A stretch of 22,519 bases of DNA. Origin: Phoronis pallida. Taxonomy: Eukaryota > Phoronida > Phoronidae. This document shows positions 15,354-22,519 of the stretch, in pieces. Where the stretch lies: positions 1 to 22,519 of the forward strand of contig JAOXYC010077782.1 of NCBI GenBank assembly GCA_028565715.1, read 5' to 3'. Position numbers and translations under genes: made by a program. The notes below the pieces were generated by a model. That model was not told the origin of the DNA and made no database searches. It was given only the letters and a program-made list of their open reading frames with translations. Position 1 is the first letter of the stretch. Each line of letters starts with the position of its first letter.

Positions 15354-16673
15354 TTAAATAGCCCATGAACTGTGGTTTGAGTATGTTCTATTCATAAAAC
15401 GTTTTATCTCTGCGAACCGCATTGACTTGGCGTTGTTGTCTTGAATGAAGGTTGTTAAAATATATTCGGGACAAACTACGTAATTCCTGTCGGGAAAGTA
15501 CCTTTTCATCAATGCCATGCAGTACTCGTCGTCTTTGAGTGCGTGTATGTCAGTGAATAAGTCATGTATTGAAATACATTTTTTTCTATTGAGAATACAA
15601 GAGCCTTTTAAAAAATGTTTTGTAAATTCTTTTCCTTGGTTGTTCATTGTTGTTAAGTATCCCACAAGTGTTTCAAGGTTAGCTCCCCTAAACGTGTTTT
15701 TTCTCAATTCCAAAAGAGCACTCTCCCATTCTTTGAATTGAGAACCTCTGCGCATGCAATACATTTGATCACACATGATACATGACGAAAATACTTTAAG
15801 GGCATCAAATTGACTTTCTTTTAGGGGTCCTAGTTCTTTATCATCTGTTCCAAAATCACAATTATTGATTATGTCGAACATTTCGTCTAGAAATTTCAAC
15901 CTTGGCTCCTCGTGTATTTTGGTGGTTTTCGGGTTTCTCGCTCTAACCATTTTTCGAATTTTTGATTGATGAACCATCCTTAAAATTCTCTTGTTTTTAT
16001 CACAATCACACTCCTTCTCACCAACACTCATTCTTTCTATTTTGTCTACATTCGATCTTAATTTGTGTGGGTCGATTGAGTCGGAAAAATATACATCGTG
16101 TTGGCACTGTAACAGAACATTAGAAACCAGTCCTTTGTCTCTGTTAGGCAAAGAGCAACAGTTATAAAAGTAGTGATAGGCCACGTCTTTGGGAGTAATG
16201 AGATTTACGTCTTCTACCCCGTATGTTAAAAGCGTCAAAGTAGCAGCGTCTGAAATTGTTTTCTTGGTTATTGGTTTGAGAAAGAAATAGAAATCTAGAA
16301 TACAACTTCTTTTTCTCTCAACAAGCATGCATACCCTACACACGTCCGTGTATTCATAAGAACTCTTTTCAACTTTAGTCCATTTATTAAGATATCTAGC
16401 CAGCATAAGTCTATACTCAATTTGGTAGTTATTTCCAAACAATAACTCGTAGGCTGGTATACCGTCATTCTTGGTTAACGCATGGTAGTTGTCAGAGAGA
16501 TCGGCTCCCGAAACTGTTATGTTACTAATCAAATTGAGGTTGTAGGTATCCCTACACATCGGACAATGTTGGATGTTTACGTTTTGGAAACACATACAGC
16601 ACAAATAGTGACCACATTTCACTAAGACAACGCACAAGGTTATATTATCTTTACAAACTACGCAGCACGACAT
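15354..16673 (-). CDS. RING-finger protein with N-terminal C3HC4 domain (439 residues)
   Basis: The preferred start is ATG 16673, since the open frame back to 16733 only adds 20 residues inside the neighbouring gene. Residues 1-50 form a RING: CCVVC, then CGHYLCCMC, then CPMC, i.e. all C3HC4 ligands. It would act as an E3 ubiquitin ligase. The remaining 390 residues are of unknown fold, with further cysteine pairs (CRVC, CDCD, CIMC) that may bind more zinc, and lysine/arginine-rich stretches (KIRKMVRARN). Malacoherpesviruses encode several RING proteins, which fits the proposed setting. The start overlaps the end of the glycoprotein gene by 16 bases, suggesting a shared transcript. The substrate is unknown. 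Confidence 0.8.
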   Translation of the reverse strand: MSCCVVCKDNITLCVVLVKCGHYLCCMCFQNVNIQHCPMCRDTYNLNLISNITVSGADLSDNYHALTKNDGIPAYELLFGNNYQIEYRLMLARYLNKWTKVEKSSYEYTDVCRVCMLVERKRSCILDFYFFLKPITKKTISDAATLTLLTYGVEDVNLITPKDVAYHYFYNCCSLPNRDKGLVSNVLLQCQHDVYFSDSIDPHKLRSNVDKIERMSVGEKECDCDKNKRILRMVHQSKIRKMVRARNPKTTKIHEEPRLKFLDEMFDIINNCDFGTDDKELGPLKESQFDALKVFSSCIMCDQMYCMRRGSQFKEWESALLELRKNTFRGANLETLVGYLTTMNNQGKEFTKHFLKGSCILNRKKCISIHDLFTDIHALKDDEYCMALMKRYFPDRNYVVCPEYILTTFIQDNNAKSMRFAEIKRFMNRTYSNHSSWAI

Positions 16674-17554
16674 GACGGGAAACGGTTTCGAAAATATATA
16701 CAATTCAATATAACAATTACAGCTATGACACACAATACAACCGACATAATTAACCAGTCCCAGGTCTTTAATAATCCGTTACCGTTTTGTGTAACATTTA
16801 CAGTGAGTGAGGGGCCTGTTGTATTCTCTGTTTTACAGCATGTTGTGACGTTGTCTGCTACCGAGGTTACCAGATCTGTTCCACCCACGAAGTACAATCT
16901 TACCAAGTCTTTCACAAAATATACATCGTTGTTTGTCTTACGAATTGGAATAATTTTTTTTGGCGCACCATATGAAGTGTCATTACCGTATTTACTGGTT
17001 TGACAAAGGAAATGAGATCTCGCCCTTTTAAGCAAGTGAAAATCGGCATGTAAGATGTCACAAGAAACGAATGAAGCGACCACACAACTACCTTCGTGTA
17101 CATAACCCCTTATTCTTTTCATATTGCTAGGAAAACAAAATTGTTTTGTCGAGGACTTGGGGGTTGGTTTTGTAAACTTGCGTGTTACCACGTGAACGTT
17201 TGATGTTTTTAAAAGATCAATTGGATTCCATCTTAGTGATATCGCTCGATATTCTATGTTTTTCGTGACGAAGAGTTGTGACACATTTCCGGTTGAATTG
17301 TACAGCGAAAGCAACTGGTCGATTTGTGATAAATGTTTACTGTATCTGGTCGTCCTAAGTTCGTCGTCCAAGATTTGGGTAACTTCTTCATCGCCAATCC
17401 AGCCTTTATAGAATGGTCGAATGTAAACGCATACTCTTAATTGAGTCTTGCTGCCATCACCATATTCGTGCACGAAGATCAATTGTTCACAATAAAAGGA
17501 GCAAACTGCTGGCAATGCAGTCAGTAATATAAGATCGAATGTACTGGTAAACAT
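16658..17554 (-). CDS. Type I membrane glycoprotein, putative envelope protein (298 residues)
   Basis: The architecture is that of a class I surface glycoprotein. There is a signal peptide (about 1-19, hydrophobic LILLTALPAVCS), a large cysteine-containing ectodomain (about 20-264), one transmembrane helix (about 268-288, LIMSVVLCVIAVIVILNCIYF is the core) and a 10-residue basic tail. N-glycosylation sequons are at N86, N90, N235, N244 and N253. The last three are evenly spaced by nine residues in the stalk just before the membrane. I recognise no fusion or receptor-binding family. Its stop lies inside the start of the RING gene (16-base overlap). The upstream neighbour on the same strand is the small helical protein. 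Confidence 0.75.
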   Translation of the reverse strand: MFTSTFDLILLTALPAVCSFYCEQLIFVHEYGDGSKTQLRVCVYIRPFYKGWIGDEEVTQILDDELRTTRYSKHLSQIDQLLSLYNSTGNVSQLFVTKNIEYRAISLRWNPIDLLKTSNVHVVTRKFTKPTPKSSTKQFCFPSNMKRIRGYVHEGSCVVASFVSCDILHADFHLLKRARSHFLCQTSKYGNDTSYGAPKKIIPIRKTNNDVYFVKDLVRLYFVGGTDLVTSVADNVTTCCKTENTTGPSLTVNVTQNGNGLLKTWDWLIMSVVLCVIAVIVILNCIYFRNRFPSCRAA

Positions 17555-17621
17555 ATTTGGGCCTAATTGACATTGGACATGGGTTGGCAGAAAGGTCCAA
17601 TCTAATAAATGAAATTAATGG

Positions 17622-17963
17622 TTACTGTTCCAAAATAGAAAGGTTGCTAATAACATCAGATAATTTTTCATCGTTCGTGGCGCGTCGTTCCACCAGCTTT
17701 TCCACATTCTCTGATATTTTTTCCGCGAGTTGGCCTTTTATTTTAGTATCTACACCTGTTTTCAAACTACGATTCAGTTCCTTTAGGTGTTGAACGATCG
17801 AGTTATTTTCTTGATTTCTTTGAGTCACGTGTTCTATGATTCTTACTCCAACAACCAAATCATTTGTGTTTCTATACATTTCCCACAAACACGCAATAGA
17901 GTCCCTATTTCGTTGATCAGAAACCAGCTCGGTTACTAAATCCATTCTATTTGATGGTTCCAT
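17622..17963 (-). CDS. Unknown small helical protein (113 residues)
   Basis: I do not recognise it. The sequence is almost entirely charged helix, with heptad-like leucines and isoleucines (VQHLKELNRSLKTGV, KISENVEKLVERR), so a coiled coil or helical bundle is likely. There is no membrane segment, signal peptide or cysteine motif beyond one Cys. The ATG at 17963 is well separated from the 483-residue gene (ends at 18213). The stop is 67 bases before the glycoprotein ATG on the same strand. A small structural or tegument-type protein is plausible but unproven. The plus-strand frame at 17557-17793 is a shadow. Confidence 0.65.
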   Translation of the reverse strand: MEPSNRMDLVTELVSDQRNRDSIACLWEMYRNTNDLVVGVRIIEHVTQRNQENNSIVQHLKELNRSLKTGVDTKIKGQLAEKISENVEKLVERRATNDEKLSDVISNLSILEQ

Positions 17964-18212
17964 ATTAGTATACTTTCAGAGGTAAATACAGGTGGTGACA
18001 TGGATTTAATATTTGCTTTTCCAAGTGCGGTTACCCAAATGTATGGCGTTTGTAATGGTGTGACGATTTACAGAGTATTATTCTCTCAAATAAGTGAAGA
18101 AAAGTTGTATTTTGATATCGTGATGAACACACCCTGCCAGGTATCCTAACCTGACTGTTATATCACTAAATTAAGATGCGTATTCTTAATTTTAGATATC
18201 AAATACAGTCTT

Positions 18213-19664
18213 TTACTTAATATTAGATCTCAACAAATATGCGTCGTTAACGTACTCTGCTATGTTTTCATCTGTCTCCATTTTATCAGACTCCATCAGA
18301 TATATTAGGTTCTTAACAATGGTTGTCAGAAGTTGTGAAATCTGATTTGATAATCTAATCCCCTCTTCTCGACTCCCACTCGATGTGTGAGAGATGGAAT
18401 TGAGTTCCAAAAAATACTTATTGAGAGAGTTGCACGTGTCCTGATAACCGTTCATTCTAGCGGTATAAACAATGAACGTTAGCAGACCCGGCGCAAATGC
18501 CAAAATGTTAACACAGCCCATATCCTTATCCACCTTGTCGTATACTGATGGTAGAAAATGGTTAATCATGACGGTGTTAATTGAGTCGTACTTAGATTTC
18601 ATTAGCACTAAAAGTCGCAACAGAATGTACTCGCAGTACAATGCCGGGTATATTTGATCGTACACCGTACCTTTAATGCACAACGCGTTTCTTGGGTTCG
18701 AGAAATCAAACACTTCTGGGTTGATTCTTTTATATATTTTTTTAACATCTTCCATAGGAACAAAATCGAATTCACGGGAGGTATCGTCTTCGAGATCCAT
18801 GTTTACATCTTCCATAAATGAGGGTTCTGCACTAACAGAGTATATGATCTCATCTAATGATAAGCCGTGAACTTTGTAAAAAAGCCATAGCAAGAGACTC
18901 ATTGAATTAAATCGCTTATCTCCCGAAATGTTGTTCACTGCACCCGAAAAATTGTTAATAATTTGAATCGTTTTTAACACGGAATCCTCACCAGCCACGA
19001 CTAGACGACCAAATGCCCGGTCCAATATGAAATTCATTTTACTTTGAATGTTAGTAAAATATTGCGAATAACGCAATATCAAACGACCGTCGTTTACAAT
19101 TACGTCCTGTACACGTTTGTAACATTCTTTCCAGAAATCTAGAATGAATTTGACTGGCAAATAGGGTAACCTATGCGCAAAGAATGTTTTACGAATAGTC
19201 TTTGATACAAACTCTCTTTCAAATAAACTAGTGACTGATTGTCGCGCAAAACTTTCTACTTGCAAGGAAACATAACGTTGAAATGGTATTTTATAGTCAT
19301 CATACACTTGAACAATTTCTTGATTGCATTTTGCCAAAGTGGACGTTCGCTTTTTAACAAGATCAATCTTGTTCCTTAATCGCCCCTTTGTTGCGGTTTT
19401 AATAGATTTCAATTCGGGTAAACGGCAAGCGTCCCACGCAACGTTAACACTAATTTGTCGTCTTAGCGCCCGAATGCGTTGAACTACTTTGTCGCTTTCA
19501 AGAATTGATTTTTCATCAACCCCAACAGCACAGTTATGATTCAATGCATGATCTTTAACTCCAACAGTTTTTCTGAAGGAGTTACATATGTGTAACTGGA
19601 TCAAAGATTCATTCATGTGAGAACGCATTTGCGCAAGTTCTACGGCAGGGAAATAAAATGACAT
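18213..19664 (-). CDS. Unknown 483-residue protein
   Basis: I do not recognise the family. It is a soluble, mostly helical protein with a basic N-terminal third (KGRLRNKIDLVKKR around 95-110) and a central acidic segment (about 285-305, MDLEDDTSREFDF). It has no signal peptide or clear membrane helix; the hydrophobic stretches look like buried helices. The ATG at 19664 has a strong TATA box (TATAAAAT, 19740-19733) about 70 bases upstream. No AATAAA is seen close after the stop. Its size and open frame make it one of the best-supported genes here. A capsid-associated or other structural protein is possible on size and composition alone. Confidence 0.8.
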   Translation of the reverse strand: MSFYFPAVELAQMRSHMNESLIQLHICNSFRKTVGVKDHALNHNCAVGVDEKSILESDKVVQRIRALRRQISVNVAWDACRLPELKSIKTATKGRLRNKIDLVKKRTSTLAKCNQEIVQVYDDYKIPFQRYVSLQVESFARQSVTSLFEREFVSKTIRKTFFAHRLPYLPVKFILDFWKECYKRVQDVIVNDGRLILRYSQYFTNIQSKMNFILDRAFGRLVVAGEDSVLKTIQIINNFSGAVNNISGDKRFNSMSLLLWLFYKVHGLSLDEIIYSVSAEPSFMEDVNMDLEDDTSREFDFVPMEDVKKIYKRINPEVFDFSNPRNALCIKGTVYDQIYPALYCEYILLRLLVLMKSKYDSINTVMINHFLPSVYDKVDKDMGCVNILAFAPGLLTFIVYTARMNGYQDTCNSLNKYFLELNSISHTSSGSREEGIRLSNQISQLLTTIVKNLIYLMESDKMETDENIAEYVNDAYLLRSNIK

Positions 19665-20073
19665 TATCTCCGTGATGCACGTGAGTAGTCTTGATACATT
19701 ATCACTAATATGGAGAACGACACACGCGGTGTATTTTATACAGGAATTATTTTTAATACGTCCTTCTCTTAAGAATTAAACAATTACATTTAAATACATA
19801 TTTTTTCCGGACTAGCGTGCATCGTACACTAAAAATGATCACTTAATAACTTTATGTTGACTGTCATAAAGGGACCGACAGCGTACTCACAATTGAGATA
19901 CGTGATTGGTTAAGCGGCGTTGCTGATAATCGGCTACACGTGATTGGTTCGCATCCTAGCTTTGGATCATTTATTAGGGTCAAACGTCCCACATCAAATC
20001 AATACGATCGGCTTCTTTGACCACCTAACAGTAAATTAACCGCTTGCTATTGTGGGGAAAATATACAACTGAG
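19665..20073. promoter_or_regulatory. Divergent promoter region with duplicated CCAAT motif
   Basis: This region lies between the start of the minus-strand 483-residue gene and the plus-strand acidic-basic gene. For the former, TATAAAAT is at 19740-19733. On the other side ACGTGATTGGTT occurs twice, at 19900-19911 and 19938-19949, 38 bases apart. It contains an inverted CCAAT box (ATTGG); the second copy also completes an E-box (CACGTG, 19937-19942). No clear TATA is seen for the plus-strand gene. Confidence 0.55.
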
Positions 20074-20937
20074 ATGCCCAAACCCATAGGTACCGACGAA
20101 TTTAGCGACAATGACAGTGTGTCGAGTGAATTTGAAACTTCAGAGGACGATAAAATTGAGTCTGATTCTGCAAACGTCGCTGATGACAAAGATAAAGATC
20201 ATGTTAGCGTTGAGGAGGGTGAAATTGATGACTGTACGATTTCAAAACCGGAACAAAAAAAACAAATCATTTACTTGAAGGATGCGTTACGAAGAGGAAA
20301 CACTATGAGGTCAATGCCGAGGAAACGTGGACTGGTTGGCAGTTCTTGTCGCCAACAAAGTTCAACAAAACCTATTAACAAGTGCTTAAAAGCTGAACGG
20401 AATACTGCGGACTGTCGTTTAGTTGATAAAAGTGCCGCGAACTTTTCGGGGATAACCAATCAATACCAACGCCAGGGAAATTACCGTTCTCCTATACAAG
20501 GGGGAAAACGGTACGTGGACAGATACGCGTCTACCTATCGATCAACAACTAACTACCCAAGAGTACGGAGTTGTCAAATCGGTAGAGCCTCGACGCACTA
20601 CACAAGAAGTTACAGCGTTCGACAGAATCACGGACACATCAGACGAGATGATTTTTTCAACAGAATAGAGGCGGACAACATGAAAGAAGTATTGGCATCC
20701 GTTTCTAGGCGAGTGGTTGACATCGTTTACAGTGAAGTGTCGACAATCAGAAGAATGCCTTTTGCTGCCCTCGCGCGTATCGTTCAGTATCACAGGTTGA
20801 AAAGACATTTAAGTGAACAAGACGTAAAAGATATTGAGATGGGAGCGATTATTGCCTACCTTTTTAAATTAATAGAAAACACTCCAATGGCAATGAAAGG
20901 ATACCACGAGATGTGTCAAAGTTTGAACATCATGTAA
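20074..20937 (+). CDS. Acidic-basic protein, possible regulatory or RNA-binding protein (287 residues)
   Basis: The open frame begins with TTG at 20044; the first ATG is at 20074. Residues about 5-60 are very acidic and serine-rich and include EEGEID. Residues about 65-200 are basic, rich in Arg, Tyr, Ser, Gln and Gly (segments such as RQGNYRSPIQGGKRY), like an RNA-binding or disordered RG/RS-type region. The C-terminal 90 residues are a helical, folded-looking domain with no cysteine-histidine zinc site. The order acidic, basic, folded recalls herpesvirus ICP27-type regulators, but the family's C-terminal zinc motif is absent and no homology can be claimed. The upstream duplicated CCAAT/E-box motif suggests cellular transcription factor control, as for an early regulatory gene. 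Confidence 0.7.
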   Translation: MPKPIGTDEFSDNDSVSSEFETSEDDKIESDSANVADDKDKDHVSVEEGEIDDCTISKPEQKKQIIYLKDALRRGNTMRSMPRKRGLVGSSCRQQSSTKPINKCLKAERNTADCRLVDKSAANFSGITNQYQRQGNYRSPIQGGKRYVDRYASTYRSTTNYPRVRSCQIGRASTHYTRSYSVRQNHGHIRRDDFFNRIEADNMKEVLASVSRRVVDIVYSEVSTIRRMPFAALARIVQYHRLKRHLSEQDVKDIEMGAIIAYLFKLIENTPMAMKGYHEMCQSLNIM

Positions 20938-21174
20938 TTAACCAAAAGTGTGATTAGACAACATTACGCACAGTTTGTGCGCTTCTTTAGCTTTCGATGG
21001 CAATAAACCGCTGTAGTCTAGTTTAAATTACGGTAGTAATACATACCACTTACTTAGTTTGAAGGGTTAGTTTATTGCAACAATTTGGGCATTTAAACTA
21101 GTATAAACGACAAGAATGTCAATCTTGTAATTTCAAGTTTTAATTTTTGTTACGAATTATAGACAATTAAATGA

Positions 21175-21435
21175 ATGAGAGCGCCTTCCAGTGCAATTGA
21201 TAAATCGGTGCACAAAACTACATACCCATATTATTTTGTTAGTTTGTGCGACTCGAAAACTGAATCAAACGTGACAGACATAGTACAATTTGTAAATAAA
21301 ATGAAAAAAAACAAATATATTGATGGTATAGTAGTTTATCTATTTTTACTCATCAAGCGTAACACATACAAATGCAGTGATTATATAAACTACATATTTG
21401 ACGAGATGGTCAACAAGATTGAACATTGCTTATAG
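21175..21435 (+). CDS. Unknown small protein (86 residues)
   Basis: I do not recognise it. It starts at ATG 21175 and has a polar N-terminus, one moderately hydrophobic stretch (about 48-60, YIDGIVVYLFLLI) and lysines on both sides. It could be a weak membrane segment or a buried helix. The N-V-T sequon near residue 32 could be glycosylated only if that part faces outside. AATAAA at 21564 is the nearest signal, 129 bases past the stop. Codon use is AT-rich, like the surrounding non-coding DNA, so confidence is moderate. Confidence 0.45.
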   Translation: MRAPSSAIDKSVHKTTYPYYFVSLCDSKTESNVTDIVQFVNKMKKNKYIDGIVVYLFLLIKRNTYKCSDYINYIFDEMVNKIEHCL

Positions 21436-22519
21436 CTGACCACCGACTGTAATACATAATTATATTTAAAGTAGATTTCTTATCATATTAAATTGTCTTC
21501 ATTGCAATATTAAAGTAACCAACCAGTGTATAACGTTCATGTATCGTTTTATTTAACAATCACAATAAATCATGCATTTACATGTAAACAGGCAAAGCAG
21601 TTACAGTTTTTCTTACAAACAACTACATGAGTATTTAATAAATAGAGTTTAACAAATTATCAAGGAAATTTGTATTAAGCCATTGTCTTTGAACAAGTGG
21701 TTTTCTGTGCCATTGTATCTGTGGTAACCATGGAGTGTTCTTTAGTCGTAAATTGCGCTTTCACTCTACTACTAACTTTTGACTAGCGCGTCATGTTTTT
21801 AAACCGGCTGTAATTGATAATGCTTTTAGAAAACAACGTGAAATGTCTTGATTTAAAATATGAAGTTGTTCATATGCGCACTGATCATCAGATTCCTAAT
21901 TCTACTGGATCAAAGACAGATTTAATTATCTAAATATGACCGAATCCGTAAATGTAGTAAACTCAAAAGGACGTATACTTGTTCTTGTTAAAAGTCTACG
22001 ATATGCATACGCCTTTATAAATTTGTTTACAGATAAGTGAACATGGAGGGGGTACTCTTACATTGGAAAGAACAATTTGCACAAACTAGATCAAACATAC
22101 CATCAAACAATAAACAATGAAGTATTTTGTAAAGAGGATTAGTATGTGTAAAATGAGGAATTTTCATTTCGTGTAAAAGTTTTCTACAAAATGTCGTCAT
22201 CTTGCATCGAATTTCTTCTGAACTCTGCAGACTCAAAGTACACAAGTCTACATGTTTTATGCAAATTTAAAGAGATTTCAAATATAAGAAATGCGATCTC
22301 TAGAGTGTAATTTGTAAACAAAATGGCCGCCTGAGCCACCATCGTGAATTAAATTTTGACGAAAAAAACAATAGGTATAAGTACTTACAAGAACCCATCA
22401 GACTTAGAATGTGTAACTTGGCCAGCCGCGCCACGCTAAAATTGACCATATTTTTAAAAACAACGCTAAATTGTCGGTTTTTTTGGCATTTAAGTAGAGT
22501 TTGAGGACCTATTTAAATA
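21436..22519. other. AT-rich right-end DNA without clear genes
   Basis: I see AATAAA at 21564-21569, poly-A/T tracts, and AAAATGGCCGCC near 22320 (a YY1-like promoter motif as in many animal 5' regions). A minus-strand frame (22245-22027) opens with TTG and has 57 codons from its first ATG at about 22200; it has no other support. Composition resembles 355-2160 and suggests cellular DNA. Confidence 0.4.

Noticed and set aside
16674-16733. 20-residue N-terminal extension of the RING protein
   Set aside because: It lies inside the coding sequence for the membrane helix of the neighbouring glycoprotein, and the ATG at 16673 sits directly before the RING.
22027-22245. Minus-strand 72-codon frame near the right end
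   Set aside because: It opens with TTG, has only 57 codons after its first ATG and shows no promoter, domain or coding bias; it could be an exon but nothing supports it.
1-22519. Nimavirus (white spot virus-like) origin
   Set aside because: Not excluded, since such elements also carry BIR genes, but the retroposon tail style and the set of RING, glycoprotein and small genes fit a malacoherpesvirus-like setting somewhat better. No nimavirus protein is recognised.

Overview
The window looks like a piece of a marine invertebrate genome (a mollusc or other lophotrochozoan, or a cephalochordate, is plausible) carrying a compact block of genes from a large DNA virus. The best fit by style is a malacoherpesvirus-like virus (the Ostreid/Haliotid herpesvirus group): closely packed intronless genes on both strands, TATA boxes 50-80 bases before start codons, shared or back-to-back AATAAA signals, IAP and RING proteins, a type I membrane glycoprotein, a secreted protein and a multi-pass membrane protein. 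No hallmark gene (DNA polymerase, terminase, helicase-primase) lies in the window, so the assignment is an inference. A nimavirus-like element or another invertebrate DNA virus remains possible.

Host-type signals are clear at several points. At the left edge a minus-strand gene with a 136-base GT-AG intron encodes the start of a death-domain protein. At about 8110-8560 lies a minus-strand fragment of the 3' end of a non-LTR retrotransposon, with recognisable reverse-transcriptase C-terminal coding sequence and an (ATT)n tail. At 13468-13542 there is a degenerate tRNA-like sequence of the SINE type. The first 2.1 kb and the last 1.1 kb are AT-rich and carry no convincing intact genes apart from the death-domain exons.

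Layout: 1-354 death-domain exons (-); 355-2169 non-coding; 2170-3423 intronless IAP with two BIR domains, a UBA-like region and a RING (+); 3506-5254 two minus-strand unknowns with probable shared 3' end; 5596-7038 three small plus-strand genes, two with Cys-x2-Cys zinc motifs; 7039-8713 non-coding with a 78-base inverted repeat and the LINE fragment; 8714-11755 one very large reading frame broken by a single in-frame TAA; 12044-12820 multi-pass membrane protein (-); 13064-13261 small gene (-); 13468-13542 tRNA-like element; 13870-15342 three plus-strand genes ending in a secreted protein; 15354-17963 minus-strand set of RING protein, type I membrane glycoprotein and small helical protein; 18213-19664 483-residue unknown (-); 19665-20073 divergent promoter with duplicated CCAAT/E-box motif; 20074-20937 acidic-basic protein (+); 21175-21435 small gene (+); then AT-rich DNA.

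Nearly all virus-type frames are open while one large one is interrupted. This fits a young integration, a virus genome with a variant stop, or an assembly error. The apoptosis theme (death-domain gene, IAP, RING proteins) is notable, but whether the IAP belongs to the viral block or to the host is not settled by the sequence alone.
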